Shown here piece after piece: positions 32,897-42,267 of a stretch of 64,000 nucleotides of DNA (position 1 is its first letter; every line of letters starts with the position of its first letter). The translations under genes were made by a program, and so were the position numbers. Location: NCBI RefSeq assembly GCF_000371965.1, contig NZ_AQUO01000001.1, positions 1,234,001 through 1,298,000 on the forward strand, read 5' to 3'. This DNA is from Paracoccus sp. N5 (lineage in GTDB: Bacteria > Pseudomonadota > Alphaproteobacteria > Rhodobacterales > Rhodobacteraceae). The notes below the pieces were generated by a model. That model was not told where the DNA came from. It made no database searches and saw nothing but the letters and a program-made list of their open reading frames with translations.

Positions 32897-33801
32897 TGCT
32901 TGAGGACACTTCAGTCACTCGGGGTGTTTTCATCGACGGCAAGGCTTTTGCGTCCAGCCTGCGCGGCCAGGTTGCCGCCGGGGTTGCGGGGCTGGCGGCG
33001 CGGGGGATCGTGCCGGGGCTGGCCGTGGTGCTGGTGGGCGAGGATCCGGCCTCCGAGGTCTATGTCCGGAACAAGGGCATCCAGACCCGCGAGGCCGGCA
33101 TGGCCTCCTGGGAGCACAAGCTGCCGGCCGAGACCGCGCAGGCGGAGCTGCTGGCGCTGGTCCAGCGGCTGAACGCCGACCCGGCGGTGCATGGCATCCT
33201 GGTGCAGCTGCCGCTGCCCGCGCATATGGATGCCGAGGCGGTCATCAACGCCATCGAGCCCTCCAAGGACGTCGACGGCTTCCACATCCTGAACGTGGGC
33301 CTTCTGGGCACCGGGCAGAAGAGCATGGTGCCCTGCACGCCGCTCGGCTGCCTGCTGATGCTGCGCGACCGGCTGGGCGATCTCTCGGGACTGAACGCGG
33401 TCGTGGTCGGGCGCTCGAACATCGTCGGCAAGCCGATGGCGCAGCTCTTGCTGGGCGACAGCTGCACCGTCACCATCGCGCATAGCCGCACCCGGAACCT
33501 GGCCGAGGTCTGCCGCAGCGCCGACATCCTGGTCGCGGCGGTGGGCCGGCCGGGGATGATCCGGGGCGACTGGATCAAGCCCGGCGCCACGGTGATCGAC
33601 GTCGGCATCAACCGCATCGAGGAGGACGGCCGCACCCGGCTGGTCGGCGACGTGGATTTCGACAGCGCGGCCCGGGTCGCCGGCGCCATCACCCCGGTGC
33701 CGGGCGGCGTCGGTCCGATGACCATCGCCTGCCTCTTGGCCAATACGCTGACCGCCTGCTGCCGGGCGAACGGGCTGCCCGACCCCGAACTGGTCGGCTG
33801 A
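32896..33801 (+). CDS. folD: Bifunctional methylene-tetrahydrofolate dehydrogenase/methenyl-tetrahydrofolate cyclohydrolase
   Basis: 301 residues from the ATG at 32896, which shares a base with the etfA stop. Active-site signatures: SEVYVRNKGIQTREAG with the catalytic lysine, LVQLPLPAHMD, PSKDVDGFH, and the NADP site VVVGRSNIVGKPMAQLL with PVPGGVGPMT at the end. It oxidises 5,10-methylene-THF, the product of the DMGDH-like enzymes, to 10-formyl-THF. Placed between ETF and PurU it completes a route from N-methyl groups to formate. The N-terminus (LEDTSVTRGVFIDGK) is slightly longer than in housekeeping FolD. Confidence 0.94.
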   Translation: MLEDTSVTRGVFIDGKAFASSLRGQVAAGVAGLAARGIVPGLAVVLVGEDPASEVYVRNKGIQTREAGMASWEHKLPAETAQAELLALVQRLNADPAVHGILVQLPLPAHMDAEAVINAIEPSKDVDGFHILNVGLLGTGQKSMVPCTPLGCLLMLRDRLGDLSGLNAVVVGRSNIVGKPMAQLLLGDSCTVTIAHSRTRNLAEVCRSADILVAAVGRPGMIRGDWIKPGATVIDVGINRIEEDGRTRLVGDVDFDSAARVAGAITPVPGGVGPMTIACLLANTLTACCRANGLPDPELVG

Positions 33802-33803
33802 GA

Positions 33804-33895
33804 TTGCCGGGGGGCGGGGGCTCTGCCCCCACGCGCCAACGGCCCCAAGGTGGGGCCACGGGCGCGTTCCCCCGGGATATTTGCACAAGAAAGAA
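33804..33895. repeat. GC-rich intergenic repeat of Rhodobacteraceae type with two hairpins
   Basis: GGGGGC-TCT-GCCCCC (33816-33830) and GGCCCC-AAGGT-GGGGCC (33841-33857), followed by CCCCCGGGATATTT and an A-rich AAGAAAGAAG stretch. Sequences of this design are common between genes in Paracoccus and relatives, from general knowledge. It lies between folD and purU and may reduce read-through. Confidence 0.55.
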
Positions 33896-33928
33896 GCCGG
33901 GCCCCGCCCGGGCACAGTGGAGAGCACG

Positions 33929-34813
33929 ATGACCAAATACTGCCTGACCGTAGCCTGCCCGACGACGCGGGGCATCGTTGCCGCCATCTCGGGCTATCTT
34001 GCCGAGAAGGGCTGCAACATCACCGACTCGAGCCAGTTCGACGACATGGAGAACGACAAGTTCTTCATGCGCGTCAGCTTCCTGTCCGAGGAGGGCGTCG
34101 GCCTCGAGGAGCTGCGCGCCGATTTCGCCGAGACCGCCAAGGCCTTCGGCATGGTCTCGGCCTTCCATGACGAGGCCGAGAAGATGAAGGTCGTGATCAT
34201 GGTCAGCCGCTTCGGCCATTGCCTGAACGACCTTCTGTATCGCTGGCGCATCGGCGCCTTGCCGATCGAGATCGTGGCGGTGATCTCGAACCACATGGAC
34301 TATCAGAAGGTGGTGGTGAACCACGACCTGCCCTTCCACTGCATCAAGGTCACCAAGGAGAACAAGCCGCAGGCCGAGGCCGAGCAGATGCGCATCGTGC
34401 GCGAGACCGGGGCCGAGCTGATCGTGCTGGCGCGCTACATGCAGGTGCTGTCGGACGAGATGTGCAAGGAAATGTCGGGGCGGATCATCAACATCCACCA
34501 CTCGTTCCTGCCGAGCTTCAAGGGCGCCAACCCCTACAAGCAGGCCTTCGAGCGCGGGGTGAAGCTGATCGGCGCCACCAGCCATTACGTGACCGCCGAC
34601 CTCGACGAGGGTCCGATCATCGAGCAGGACATCATCCGCGTGACCCATGCGCAATCGCCCGAGGATTATGTCTCGCTGGGCCGCGACGTGGAAAGCCAGG
34701 TGCTGGCGCGGGCGATCCACGCCCATATCCACCGCCGGGTGTTCCTGAACGGCAACAAGACCGTGGTCTTCCCGCCATCCCCCGGCAGCTACGCCAGCGA
34801 GCGGATGGGGTGA
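33929..34813 (+). CDS. purU: Formyltetrahydrofolate deformylase
   Basis: 294 residues from the ATG at 33929 with GGAGAG upstream; an earlier ATG at 33881 falls in the intergenic repeat. N-terminal ACT domain (CLTVACPTTRGIVAAISGYL), then a formyl-transferase domain with the catalytic set IINIHHSFLPSFKGANPYKQ and VTADLDEGPIIEQD. It hydrolyses 10-formyl-THF to formate and free THF. In this operon it regenerates THF for the demethylases and releases the methyl carbon as formate, which methylotrophic Paracoccus can oxidise for energy. Confidence 0.94.
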   Translation: MTKYCLTVACPTTRGIVAAISGYLAEKGCNITDSSQFDDMENDKFFMRVSFLSEEGVGLEELRADFAETAKAFGMVSAFHDEAEKMKVVIMVSRFGHCLNDLLYRWRIGALPIEIVAVISNHMDYQKVVVNHDLPFHCIKVTKENKPQAEAEQMRIVRETGAELIVLARYMQVLSDEMCKEMSGRIINIHHSFLPSFKGANPYKQAFERGVKLIGATSHYVTADLDEGPIIEQDIIRVTHAQSPEDYVSLGRDVESQVLARAIHAHIHRRVFLNGNKTVVFPPSPGSYASERMG

Positions 34814-34948
34814 TCGTAGTGAAGGACAGCCCTGGAGCCTCTCACGCTCATCCACATCCAGTTTTTGTTGGGAATCCTGGCGGCAGGCTGACCTTCTCCG
34901 GCCCGTCGCCCTCAGCTGCAGCACTTTCCCGCCCCAGAGACCGTAGCC

Positions 34949-36745
34949 ATGCCTCCTGTCCGCAAATTCGCTCCACGCCACCTCGTTTTGCCCTGGTTGC
35001 GCAGGATCAACGAAGTTCGCCGCCAGTTGCGCGACCAGGAGGCGATACTGGTCGTCATGGCGGCCGGGCTGGGCGCCGCCGTCGGGTTCGCGGTCTCGGG
35101 CCTGCACAGGCTGCTTCTGGCGGCGCAGGGGCTGCTGTTCGGCCTGCCGAGCGACGGTGCGCTCAGCGGCCTGGATGAAGTTCCCGTCTGGCCTTACATG
35201 CTGGTCCCGGCAGCAGGCGGGCTGGCGCTGGGGGTCTGGGCGCTGGTCGCGCAGCGCATCCGCCCGGCCGAGATCGTCGACCCGATCGAGGCCAATGCGC
35301 TTTACGGCGGCAAGATGTCGGTCTGGGATTCGCTGCGGCTGGCCTGGCTCACGCTGCTCTCGAACCTGTCGGGCGCCTCGGTCGGGATGGAGGCGGGCTA
35401 CAGCCAGCTCGGCGCCAGCCTGTTTTCCGCAGTGGCCCAACCCTTCCGACTGCGGCGCGAGGACAAGCGCTGCCTGACCTCGGCCGGGGCGGCGGCGGCC
35501 ATCGCCGCGGCCTTCAACGCGCCGCTGGCAGGCGCGTTCTACGGCTTCGAGCTGGTGCACGGCTCCTACGCGCCGCGCAACATCGCCATCATCGGCGCGG
35601 CGGTGATTTCGGGCACGCTGGCGCGCCGCGCGGTCGAGCCGCACGGCTCGCTGTTCCACCTGCCCGAGGTGATGGCGCTGCCCGACACGCTGCTGCCGCT
35701 GTTCATCGTCATCGGATTGCTGGCGGCGCTGGTCGGCACCGCGACCATGCGGCTGGTCTCGGTCTTCGAGCGCCTGTGCCAGAAAAGCCGGCTGGCGGCT
35801 TGGGCACGGCCGGCGGCCGGCGGGCTGGTGCTGGGCGCCATGGCGCTGGCCAGCCCGCAGGTCCTGGGCAGCGGGCACGACTCGATCCAGGTGCATATCA
35901 GCCAGAACTGGGGCCTGGCGGCGGTGGCGCTGCTGCTGCTTGGCAAGGTCCTCGCCTCGGCCCTGTCGCTGGGCGTGGGTTTCCGCGGCGGGCTCTTCAG
36001 CTCGTCGCTGTTCATCGGCTGCCTGCTGGGGGCGCTGGTCGCGCAGCTGCTGGTGCTGGCGCTGCCCGGCCTGCCCGAACTGCGCATCCCCGCCATGCTG
36101 GCCGGCATGGCCGCGGTCGGCGCCGCCATCACCGGCGCGCCGCTGACCATGGTTTTCCTGGTGCTGGAGATCACCGGCAATTTCGCCTTTACCGTCGGGG
36201 TGCTGACCGCGGCCTTCATCGCCTCGACCGTAGTGCGGCTGACCTTCGGCTATTCCTTCTCGACCTGGCGCTTCCATCTGCGCGGCATCCCGCTGCTGGG
36301 GGCGCATGACGTGGGCTGGGTGCGCGAGCTGACGGCGGGGCGGATGATGTGCAGCGACATCCGCCGCGTGCCGCTGCACCAGCCGCTGGCGCTGTTGCGC
36401 GAGGAACTGCCGCTGGGCAGCCGCAAATACGCCTTCGCCGTGGACGAGCACGACCGCTATGCCGGCATCATCGATATGGCAACGGTGCACGACCCCGAGA
36501 TCTCGGATCTGGCCGAGGTGCTTCTGGCGGCAGATTGCGTGATCGGCGCCGAGGCCCGCGTGCTCCGGCAAGATAACATCCAGCTGGTTCTGGACCTGTT
36601 CTCGCGCACGCAACTGGAGATCCTGCCGGTACTGGACGGACCCGCGACCACGCGCGTCGTCGGCTCGCTGACCGAGGCCTATTGTCTCAAGCGCTATGCC
36701 CAGGAACTCGACAGCCGCCGCAGCGACGAGATCGGCGCGCCGTAG
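34949..36745 (+). CDS. ClC-family chloride channel/antiporter with C-terminal CBS region
   Basis: 598 residues: about 430 residues of ClC membrane core and a cytoplasmic CBS-pair region. The gating-glutamate loop reads GASVGMEAGYSQLG with Glu148, in place of the usual GREGP. VGFRGGLFSSSLFIG matches the second conserved loop (GxFxP-type), and NAPLAGAFYGFEL follows the first. The C-terminus (MMCSDIRRVPLHQPLALLRE, then FAVDEHDRYAGIIDMATVHD) is CBS-like. The gene is 135 bases after purU, and the gap shows no clear promoter; a function unrelated to the one-carbon operon is likely. Chloride/proton exchange or fluoride-independent anion transport cannot be told apart here. Confidence 0.85.
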   Translation: MPPVRKFAPRHLVLPWLRRINEVRRQLRDQEAILVVMAAGLGAAVGFAVSGLHRLLLAAQGLLFGLPSDGALSGLDEVPVWPYMLVPAAGGLALGVWALVAQRIRPAEIVDPIEANALYGGKMSVWDSLRLAWLTLLSNLSGASVGMEAGYSQLGASLFSAVAQPFRLRREDKRCLTSAGAAAAIAAAFNAPLAGAFYGFELVHGSYAPRNIAIIGAAVISGTLARRAVEPHGSLFHLPEVMALPDTLLPLFIVIGLLAALVGTATMRLVSVFERLCQKSRLAAWARPAAGGLVLGAMALASPQVLGSGHDSIQVHISQNWGLAAVALLLLGKVLASALSLGVGFRGGLFSSSLFIGCLLGALVAQLLVLALPGLPELRIPAMLAGMAAVGAAITGAPLTMVFLVLEITGNFAFTVGVLTAAFIASTVVRLTFGYSFSTWRFHLRGIPLLGAHDVGWVRELTAGRMMCSDIRRVPLHQPLALLREELPLGSRKYAFAVDEHDRYAGIIDMATVHDPEISDLAEVLLAADCVIGAEARVLRQDNIQLVLDLFSRTQLEILPVLDGPATTRVVGSLTEAYCLKRYAQELDSRRSDEIGAP

Positions 36746-36755
36746 GACTTTCTCG

Positions 36756-36901
36756 CTAGGTGTTCAGTCCCGGCATCTGGTGGATCGGATCGACGATGAA
36801 TCTGTCTGGCTCTGAAGTCCAGACCTTGCAGATGTATTCGTAAGGCGTCAGGCCGCTCAGCGTCTTGAGCCGACGGGCAAAGTGTCCCCCGTCAGCGCCC
36901 A
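36756..36901 (-). pseudogene. C-terminal remnant of an IS481-family-like transposase
   Basis: 48 codons to a TAG stop: RRLKTLSGLTPYEYICKVW, then SEPDRFIVDPIHQMPGLNT, the usual tail of integrase-core transposases of this group. Everything upstream is replaced by the IS3-family element beginning at 36902. It lies 10 bases after the ClC gene. Confidence 0.75.
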
Positions 36902-36967
36902 TGGCACAGATTTGAGGTTGTGATTTAAGGAGGATTTGGGCTTCGTCGTAGTGACGAAGGAACGAAG

Positions 36968-37354
36968 ATGAAGCCCAAATCCTCCAATACAAAATTGCCG
37001 GCCAAGTCCCCTGCTGAGCGGGTGGTCAAGGACATTCGGCGTCAGACCCGTCGGCACTTCTCAGCTGAAGACAAGATCCGGATCGTGCTGGAAGGACTTC
37101 GCGGTGACGACAGCATCGCCGAGTTGTGCCGCAAAGAGGGCATCGCCCAGAGCCTGTATTACACTTGGTCAAAGGAGTTCATGGAAGCGGGCAAGCGCCG
37201 GCTCGCCGGCGATACCGCCCGTGCCGCGACCACCGGTGAGGTTCAGGATCTGCGCCGCGAAGCCCGTGCCCTGAAGGAATGTGTGGCGGACCTGACGCTC
37301 GAAAACCGTTTGCTTAAAAAAAGCATGATCGCGGATGGGGGCGACGACGAATGA
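36968..37354 (+). CDS. IS3-family transposase OrfA of the outer element
   Basis: 128 residues: an N-terminal tail, then RRHFSAEDKIRIVLEGLRGD and ELCRKEGIAQSLYYTWSKEF (helix-turn-helix) and a leucine-rich end ECVADLTLENRLLKKSMI. The stop overlaps the OrfB start (ATGA). Intact, but its partner is interrupted. Confidence 0.88.
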   Translation: MKPKSSNTKLPAKSPAERVVKDIRRQTRRHFSAEDKIRIVLEGLRGDDSIAELCRKEGIAQSLYYTWSKEFMEAGKRRLAGDTARAATTGEVQDLRREARALKECVADLTLENRLLKKSMIADGGDDE

Positions 37355-38248
37355 GGTATCCCGCATCCGAGAAGCTCGAGATCATCCGGATCGTCGAACA
37401 GTCGCACCTGCCCGCCAGGCAGACGCTGGATCACCTCGGCATTGCCCGCCGGACCTTCTACCGCTGGTATGATCGTTACCGGGAAGGCGAGCCGGAAGCG
37501 CTGGAGGATCGCCCTTCGGCGCCGAGCCGGGTGTGGAACCGCATCGGCGAGGATATCCGGGACCAGATCGTCGAGATGGCGTTGGAGGCGACCGATCTCA
37601 GCCCGCGCGAACTGGCCGTGCGATTTACCGATGAACGCCAATACTTTGTGTCCGAAGCCACGGTCTACCGTCTGCTCAAGGCCCATGACCTGATCACCAG
37701 CCCGGCCTATGTCGTGATCAAGGCGGCCGATCAGTTCCACACCAAGACCACACGGCCGAACGAGATGTGGCAGACCGACTTCACCTACTTCAAGATCATC
37801 GGCTGGGGCTGGATGTATCTGTCGACGGTGCTTGACGACTTCTCGCGCTACATCATCGCCTGGAAGCTATGCTCCAACATGCGGGCCGAGGATGTGACCG
37901 ACACGCTGGACCTCGCACTCGCCGCCTCGGGCCGCGACTGCGCCACCGTGCTGCACAAGCCGCGACTGCTATCGGACAACGGCCCGAGCTACATAGCGGG
38001 CGAACTGGCCGAATACATCGAGGCCAAAAAGATGAGCCATATCCGCGGCGCCCCGTGCCATCCCCAGACCCAGGGCAAGATCGAGCGCTGGCACCAGACC
38101 CTGAAGAACCGAATCCTGCTAGAAAATTACTTCCTGCCCGGTGATCTCGAGGCCCAGATCGAGGCCTTCGTCGAGCACTACAACCACCAGCGCTACCATG
38201 AGAGCCTGAACAACGTGACGCCTGACCTGCCCCCCGGTGGTCCCTCGT

Positions 38249-39106
38249 TCATAACGAGAGTCTGCGGGTTTGGGATTGGTAGTTGGGTTGGTCGGTTTGG
38301 GCAAGCGCGCCGGGAGCGGAGCTCTCAAATTGCTCAAGCGTCCGGCGCGCCTCGAGCGGCGCTTGGTTGCCGAGCGATGAATGCGGCCTGACGGTGTTGT
38401 AATCGTAGCGCCAGAGCGCCAGCTTCCGGCGGGCGTCGTCCAGGGTATCGAAGATCTCCTCGTTCAGAAGCTCGTCGCGCAGGCTGCCGTTGAACGACTC
38501 GATGAAGGCGTTCTGCTGTGGCTTGCCTGGATCGATGTAGTGCCAAGGGACGGCGTTCTGATCGGCCCACCTCAGGATGGCTCGACTGGTGAACTCGGTC
38601 CCGTTGTCGCTGACGATGCAGGCGGGTTTCCCGTAGATCCTGACCAGCGCATCCAGCTCTCGGGCGACACGAGCGCCCGAGATGCTGGTATCGGCGATCA
38701 GGCACAGGTTCTCGCGACAGCAATCGTCGATCACCGCCAGGATGCGGAACTTGCGCGAGGCGCCGAAGCTGTCCGCCAGGAAGTCGAGCGACCAGCGGGC
38801 ATTGGGACGCGCCGCCTGCGGCATCGGCGTGCGTGTGCCGCGGGCCCGCTTGCGCCCGCGTCGTCGCTTCACCGACAGCCCTTCCTCCCGGTAGAGCCGA
38901 TAGAGCTTCTTGTGGTTCATGATCATGCCCTTGCGTTCGAGCAGCACGCCGATCCGGCGATAGCCGAACCGGCGCCGCTTCCCGGCGATGTCCTTCATCT
39001 CCTCGCGGATCTCGGGGCAGTCCGGCGGGCGTGTGCGCCGGACCGTCTTGGGATCGACACCGACAAGCCGGCAGGCCCGGCGCTGCGAGATATCGTGATC
39101 CCGCAT
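38249..39106 (-). CDS. IS407-group transposase OrfB
   Basis: 285 residues in this frame: MRDHDISQRRACRLVGVDPK, RRFGYRRIGVLLERKGM, then the rve integrase core with WSLDFLADSFGASRKFR, IVSDNGTEFTSRAILRW and KPQQNAFIESFNGSLRDELL (D, D, E). It is normally made as an OrfAB fusion by frameshift near the end of orfA, so the real N-terminus lies upstream of 39106. Confidence 0.9.
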   Translation of the reverse strand: MRDHDISQRRACRLVGVDPKTVRRTRPPDCPEIREEMKDIAGKRRRFGYRRIGVLLERKGMIMNHKKLYRLYREEGLSVKRRRGRKRARGTRTPMPQAARPNARWSLDFLADSFGASRKFRILAVIDDCCRENLCLIADTSISGARVARELDALVRIYGKPACIVSDNGTEFTSRAILRWADQNAVPWHYIDPGKPQQNAFIESFNGSLRDELLNEEIFDTLDDARRKLALWRYDYNTVRPHSSLGNQAPLEARRTLEQFESSAPGALAQTDQPNYQSQTRRLSL

Positions 39107-39144
39107 CGCCCGCAGCGCTGCCTCTCGCCGCTTGGTCAGCGTCG

Positions 39145-39408
39145 TCAGTTCTTTCCCAGCAGGTCTTTCAGGACGACGTTGTCGAGCATCGTGTCGGCCA
39201 GCAGGCGCTTCAGCTTGGCGTTCTCGTCCTCAAGCGCCTTCAGCCTGGCTGCCTCGGATACCTCCATGCCGCCATACTTGGACTTCAGCTTGTAGAACGT
39301 CGCCGGGCTAAGGCCATGCCTGCGGCAAACCTCAGCCGTCGGCATCCCGGTCTCCTGTTCTTTGATCATCCCGATAATCTGCGCCTCGGTGAAACGGCTC
39401 TTTCGCAT
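39145..39408 (-). CDS. IS407-group transposase OrfA
   Basis: 87 residues: MRKSRFTEAQIIGMIKEQET, GMPTAEVCRRHGLSPATFYK and LKALEDENAKLKRLLADTML. This is the classic Transposase_8 (IS3/IS911 OrfA) protein with helix-turn-helix and leucine zipper. Confidence 0.92.
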   Translation of the reverse strand: MRKSRFTEAQIIGMIKEQETGMPTAEVCRRHGLSPATFYKLKSKYGGMEVSEAARLKALEDENAKLKRLLADTMLDNVVLKDLLGKN

Positions 39409-39552
39409 TCGTCTGCTCCTTCAGGGTTGAGCAGACTCTACATCATGGTGCGGGACTTCGTGGGGGGCAGGTCACGCCGGCTGACGCCTACTTCGGCAGG
39501 GCGCCGGACATCATCAAACAGCGCGAAAGGATCAAACGTAACCGGCCGATTG

Positions 39553-39849
39553 TTACCGCGGCGACTGAGCCTTGATGCGGGCGACGAGTTCCGCGTCATC
39601 GACAAAGTCGTCGAGGAACGCGTGCCAGGTTTCGGTGGTGATGCGCGCGTCCCTGAGCATGTCTTTCAGTTCATCGATACCGTCATCGGTCAGGGCGGTG
39701 ACGGTGTCATCCGGGCCGGTATAGACGCTGATGATCGAGCCATAGGTCAGGTTGTCGTCGTTGTAGACGATGGCTTTGAGAAGCTCGGGGTCTTCGCCCA
39801 GCATCTTTGCGATGTAGTCGAGGGTGCAGACGTGGGTGACGGTTGCCAT
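39553..39849 (-). CDS. IS66 accessory protein, function unknown
   Basis: 98 residues, overlapping the tnpC stop by one base. Acidic, with TLDYIAKMLGEDPELLKAIV and ITTETWHAFLDDFVDDAELV. Small genes in this position occur in several alphaproteobacterial IS66 elements; their role is not established. It lies inside the element ends, so it travels with it. Confidence 0.7.
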   Translation of the reverse strand: MATVTHVCTLDYIAKMLGEDPELLKAIVYNDDNLTYGSIISVYTGPDDTVTALTDDGIDELKDMLRDARITTETWHAFLDDFVDDAELVARIKAQSPR

Positions 39850-41477
39850 CAGGCGGCCTCGTGCAGGGCGGAGGGCAGCGGCGACCAGTTCCAGGGCAAC
39901 AGATCGTCGAGCCGATTGATCTTGTGATCATGGATGCGGGCCAGGATGTCGGCCAGATAGGCTTGGGGGTCCAGGCCGTTCATCTTGGCGGTTTCAACGA
40001 TGGTCATGGCGCGGGCCAGCGTTTCGGCTCCGGTATCCGCACCGGCGAAGAGCCAGTTGCGGCGCCCGACACCGATCGGGCGCAGCGCGCGCTCGGCAGG
40101 ATTGTTGTCGATCGCCACCCGGCCGTCCTCAAGGAACAGGCTGAAAGCGTCCCGGCGGCTCAGCCCGTAACGAAAGGCCTTGGCCAGATCGCCCTTGCCG
40201 GGGATCCGCGAGAGCTGCTGCTCTGACCAGGCGAAGAAGACCTCGACCTTCGGAACGCTGTGTTTCCGGCGCGCGGCAAGGCGGATATCGGCGGGATGGC
40301 CGGTGATCTCCCGCTCGATGTCATAGAGCGCGCCGATACGGTCGAGTGCCTCGCGGGCGATCGTTGATTTGGTCTTGGTCCATTCATCATGGAAGTCACG
40401 CCTCAGGTGAGCCCAACACGCGGCCTCCCGAAGGCGGGGCTTCCCGTCGGGTTCCGGTTCATAGAGCTTGGCATAACCCTTGTAGCCATCGGCCTGGAGA
40501 ATGCCGCGGGTGTTGGCGAGATGGCCGTGGACGTGCTCTTCCTTCCAGTCGGGCGCGAAGGCATAGACCGCGCCGGGCGGTGAGGCGCCTGCCCAAGGGC
40601 GCTGATCGCGGACATAGGCCCAGATCCGGCCCTTCTTCACACCCTTGCCCACCCCCTTGTCGCGGCCCGCGCGATCCAGCACCCGGATCGGTGTGTCATC
40701 GGCATGAAGGAGGTCGCTGGCCATCACATCCACCTCGATCCGCTCGATCAGCGGTGCCAGCACCTTCATGGCGCGACCGCACCAGTCGACCAAGGTACTG
40801 TCCGGGATGTCGGCGCCCATCCGGGTGAAGATCTCGTGCTGGCGATAAAGCGGAAGGTGGTCGTCAAACTTGGAGACGAGGATGTGGGCGAGCAGGTTCG
40901 CACCGGCCATGCTGCCGGGGATCGGCCGGCTGGGGGCCGGCATCTGCACCATGCGTTCACAGCGGCGGCAGGACTTTTTCAGGCGGGCGATCTGGACAAC
41001 CTTCAATTGTGCCGCGATCAGATCCAGCATCTCGCTGACATCTTCGCCCACCAGGCGCAAATCGCCGCCGCAATCGGGGCAGCAACTGCCGGGGTCGAGC
41101 TCCCGCCGCTCGCGCGGCGTGCTGTCCGAGACCCGGGGACGTCGGCGGGATGGGCGCTCGGCAGCTTCATCGGCAGGTGCCGATTCCAGCCCATCATCGT
41201 TTTGGCCGTCGTTCACGACGTCAGGCTGGCCTTCGGCCGCTGCGATCATGAGATCCTCGAGCGCCAGCTCCAGCTGTTCGATCTCGCGCTCGATCTTTTC
41301 CGAGGACTGGCCGAAGACCTGCTTCTTCAGCCTGGCAATGCGCAGCCGCAGGGACTGGATCAACTGGTCATGGGCGCGCAACGTGGCCGAGATCTTCGCG
41401 TTTTCCGCCTGCAACGCCGCGATCAGCGACTTCAGAAGCGCCGGATCATCAGGAAGGGTCTGGGCCGCATTCGACAT
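39849..41477 (-). CDS. tnpC: IS66-family transposase TnpC
   Basis: 542 residues from the ATG at 41477 (MSNAAQTLPDDPALLKSLIA). An N-terminal coiled coil with LRLRIARLKKQVFGQSSEKI, a zinc-finger segment (CCPDCGGDLR, then KKSCRRCERM), then the catalytic core with LLHADDTPIRVLDR, QADGYKGYAKLYE and DNNPAERALRPIGVGRRNWL. Full length and apparently intact. Confidence 0.93.
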   Translation of the reverse strand: MSNAAQTLPDDPALLKSLIAALQAENAKISATLRAHDQLIQSLRLRIARLKKQVFGQSSEKIEREIEQLELALEDLMIAAAEGQPDVVNDGQNDDGLESAPADEAAERPSRRRPRVSDSTPRERRELDPGSCCPDCGGDLRLVGEDVSEMLDLIAAQLKVVQIARLKKSCRRCERMVQMPAPSRPIPGSMAGANLLAHILVSKFDDHLPLYRQHEIFTRMGADIPDSTLVDWCGRAMKVLAPLIERIEVDVMASDLLHADDTPIRVLDRAGRDKGVGKGVKKGRIWAYVRDQRPWAGASPPGAVYAFAPDWKEEHVHGHLANTRGILQADGYKGYAKLYEPEPDGKPRLREAACWAHLRRDFHDEWTKTKSTIAREALDRIGALYDIEREITGHPADIRLAARRKHSVPKVEVFFAWSEQQLSRIPGKGDLAKAFRYGLSRRDAFSLFLEDGRVAIDNNPAERALRPIGVGRRNWLFAGADTGAETLARAMTIVETAKMNGLDPQAYLADILARIHDHKINRLDDLLPWNWSPLPSALHEAA

Positions 41478-41539
41478 GCGCCCACCTACCACAAGGCAGG
41501 CAAAATTGCCATAAAAACAAGGCGTTTTAGCAGGGTAAA

Positions 41540-41887
41540 TCAGCCCACCCGGGCCGGTGGCGCGCCCCAATCCGGCCTGCGCCAGTCAATGCCTTCCCAC
41601 AGCATGGCCAGCTGCGCCGAGGTCAGGCGAACCGCACCATCCCCGCGCATCGGCCAGGGAAAGCGCCCCTTCTCCAGCACCTTGTAATACAGGCAGAAGC
41701 CCTGCCCATCCCAATGAAGCAATTTCAACCTGTCGCCGCGACGCCCACGGAATGCAAAGACCGCACCGCCGGTCGGCTTCTGGCGCAGAACATCCTGGGC
41801 AAGTGCTGCCAGCCCGGCGAGCCCCTTCCTCATATCTGTCACGCCGCAGGCCAGATAGACACGAACGCCGGTTCCCGGCCCGATCAT
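41540..41887 (-). CDS. tnpB: IS66 accessory protein TnpB (Orf2)
   Basis: 115 residues: VRVYLACGVTDMRKGLAGLA, FAFRGRRGDRLKLLHWDGQG and YKVLEKGRFPWPM, the standard IS66 Orf2 signature. Needed for IS66 transposition in elements studied. The start overlaps the tnpA stop (ATGA). Confidence 0.95.
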   Translation of the reverse strand: MIGPGTGVRVYLACGVTDMRKGLAGLAALAQDVLRQKPTGGAVFAFRGRRGDRLKLLHWDGQGFCLYYKVLEKGRFPWPMRGDGAVRLTSAQLAMLWEGIDWRRPDWGAPPARVG

Positions 41888-42267
41888 GCCCCTTCCACCG
41901 CACGGATCACATGTGTCAGCGTCACGGTATCCAGAGCCGGATCGAAGCGCAGGCAGCGACCATTCGCCAACTGCAACTCGATCTGGGCAGGCCGAGGCGC
42001 TCCTGTGCAGATGGCCGCTGTCTGCATCACCAATTCCGTGGGCCGGTCCAATCCAACCGGCAGAAACAGCGTCTCCGGAGACGCCGAAACCACGCCCTTC
42101 TTCTTCAGTTGGTGCCGCCAGGCATAGATTTGCTGCCGCGTCACATCGTGCCGCTGTGCAACCTGCGTCACCGTCGCCCCGTCCACGCCGACCGACAAAA
42201 CGATCTCGAGCTTCTCCTCGTCGCTCCACCGCCGCCGCCGCTCCAGTCCAAGAATATCGCCCCGCAT
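41884..42267 (-). CDS. tnpA: IS66 accessory protein TnpA (Orf1)
   Basis: 127 residues from the ATG at 42267; a longer frame starts at 42312. The helix-turn-helix segment reads RRRRWSDEEKLEIVLSVGVD and VTQVAQRHDVTRQQIYAWRH. Couples to tnpB by a 4-base overlap. Confidence 0.92.
   Translation of the reverse strand: MRGDILGLERRRRWSDEEKLEIVLSVGVDGATVTQVAQRHDVTRQQIYAWRHQLKKKGVVSASPETLFLPVGLDRPTELVMQTAAICTGAPRPAQIELQLANGRCLRFDPALDTVTLTHVIRAVEGA

Larger units (their letters stand above)
38223..39474 (-). mobile_element. IS407-group IS3-family element inside OrfB, 1252 bp
   Basis: Ends TGACCTGCCCCCCGGTGG and, inverted from the right, TGACCTGCCCCCCACGAA. Flanked by an exact 4-bp duplication CGCC (38219-38222 and 39475-39478), the length typical of this group. 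Contains orfA and orfB on the minus strand, both apparently intact. Confidence 0.93.

Noticed and set aside
33689..36613. Very long minus-strand open frame (about 970 codons) opposite folD, purU and the ClC gene
   Set aside because: It is antisense to three well-supported genes, has the Arg/Gln/His-rich make-up of GC-rich shadow frames, and no domain or ribosome site.
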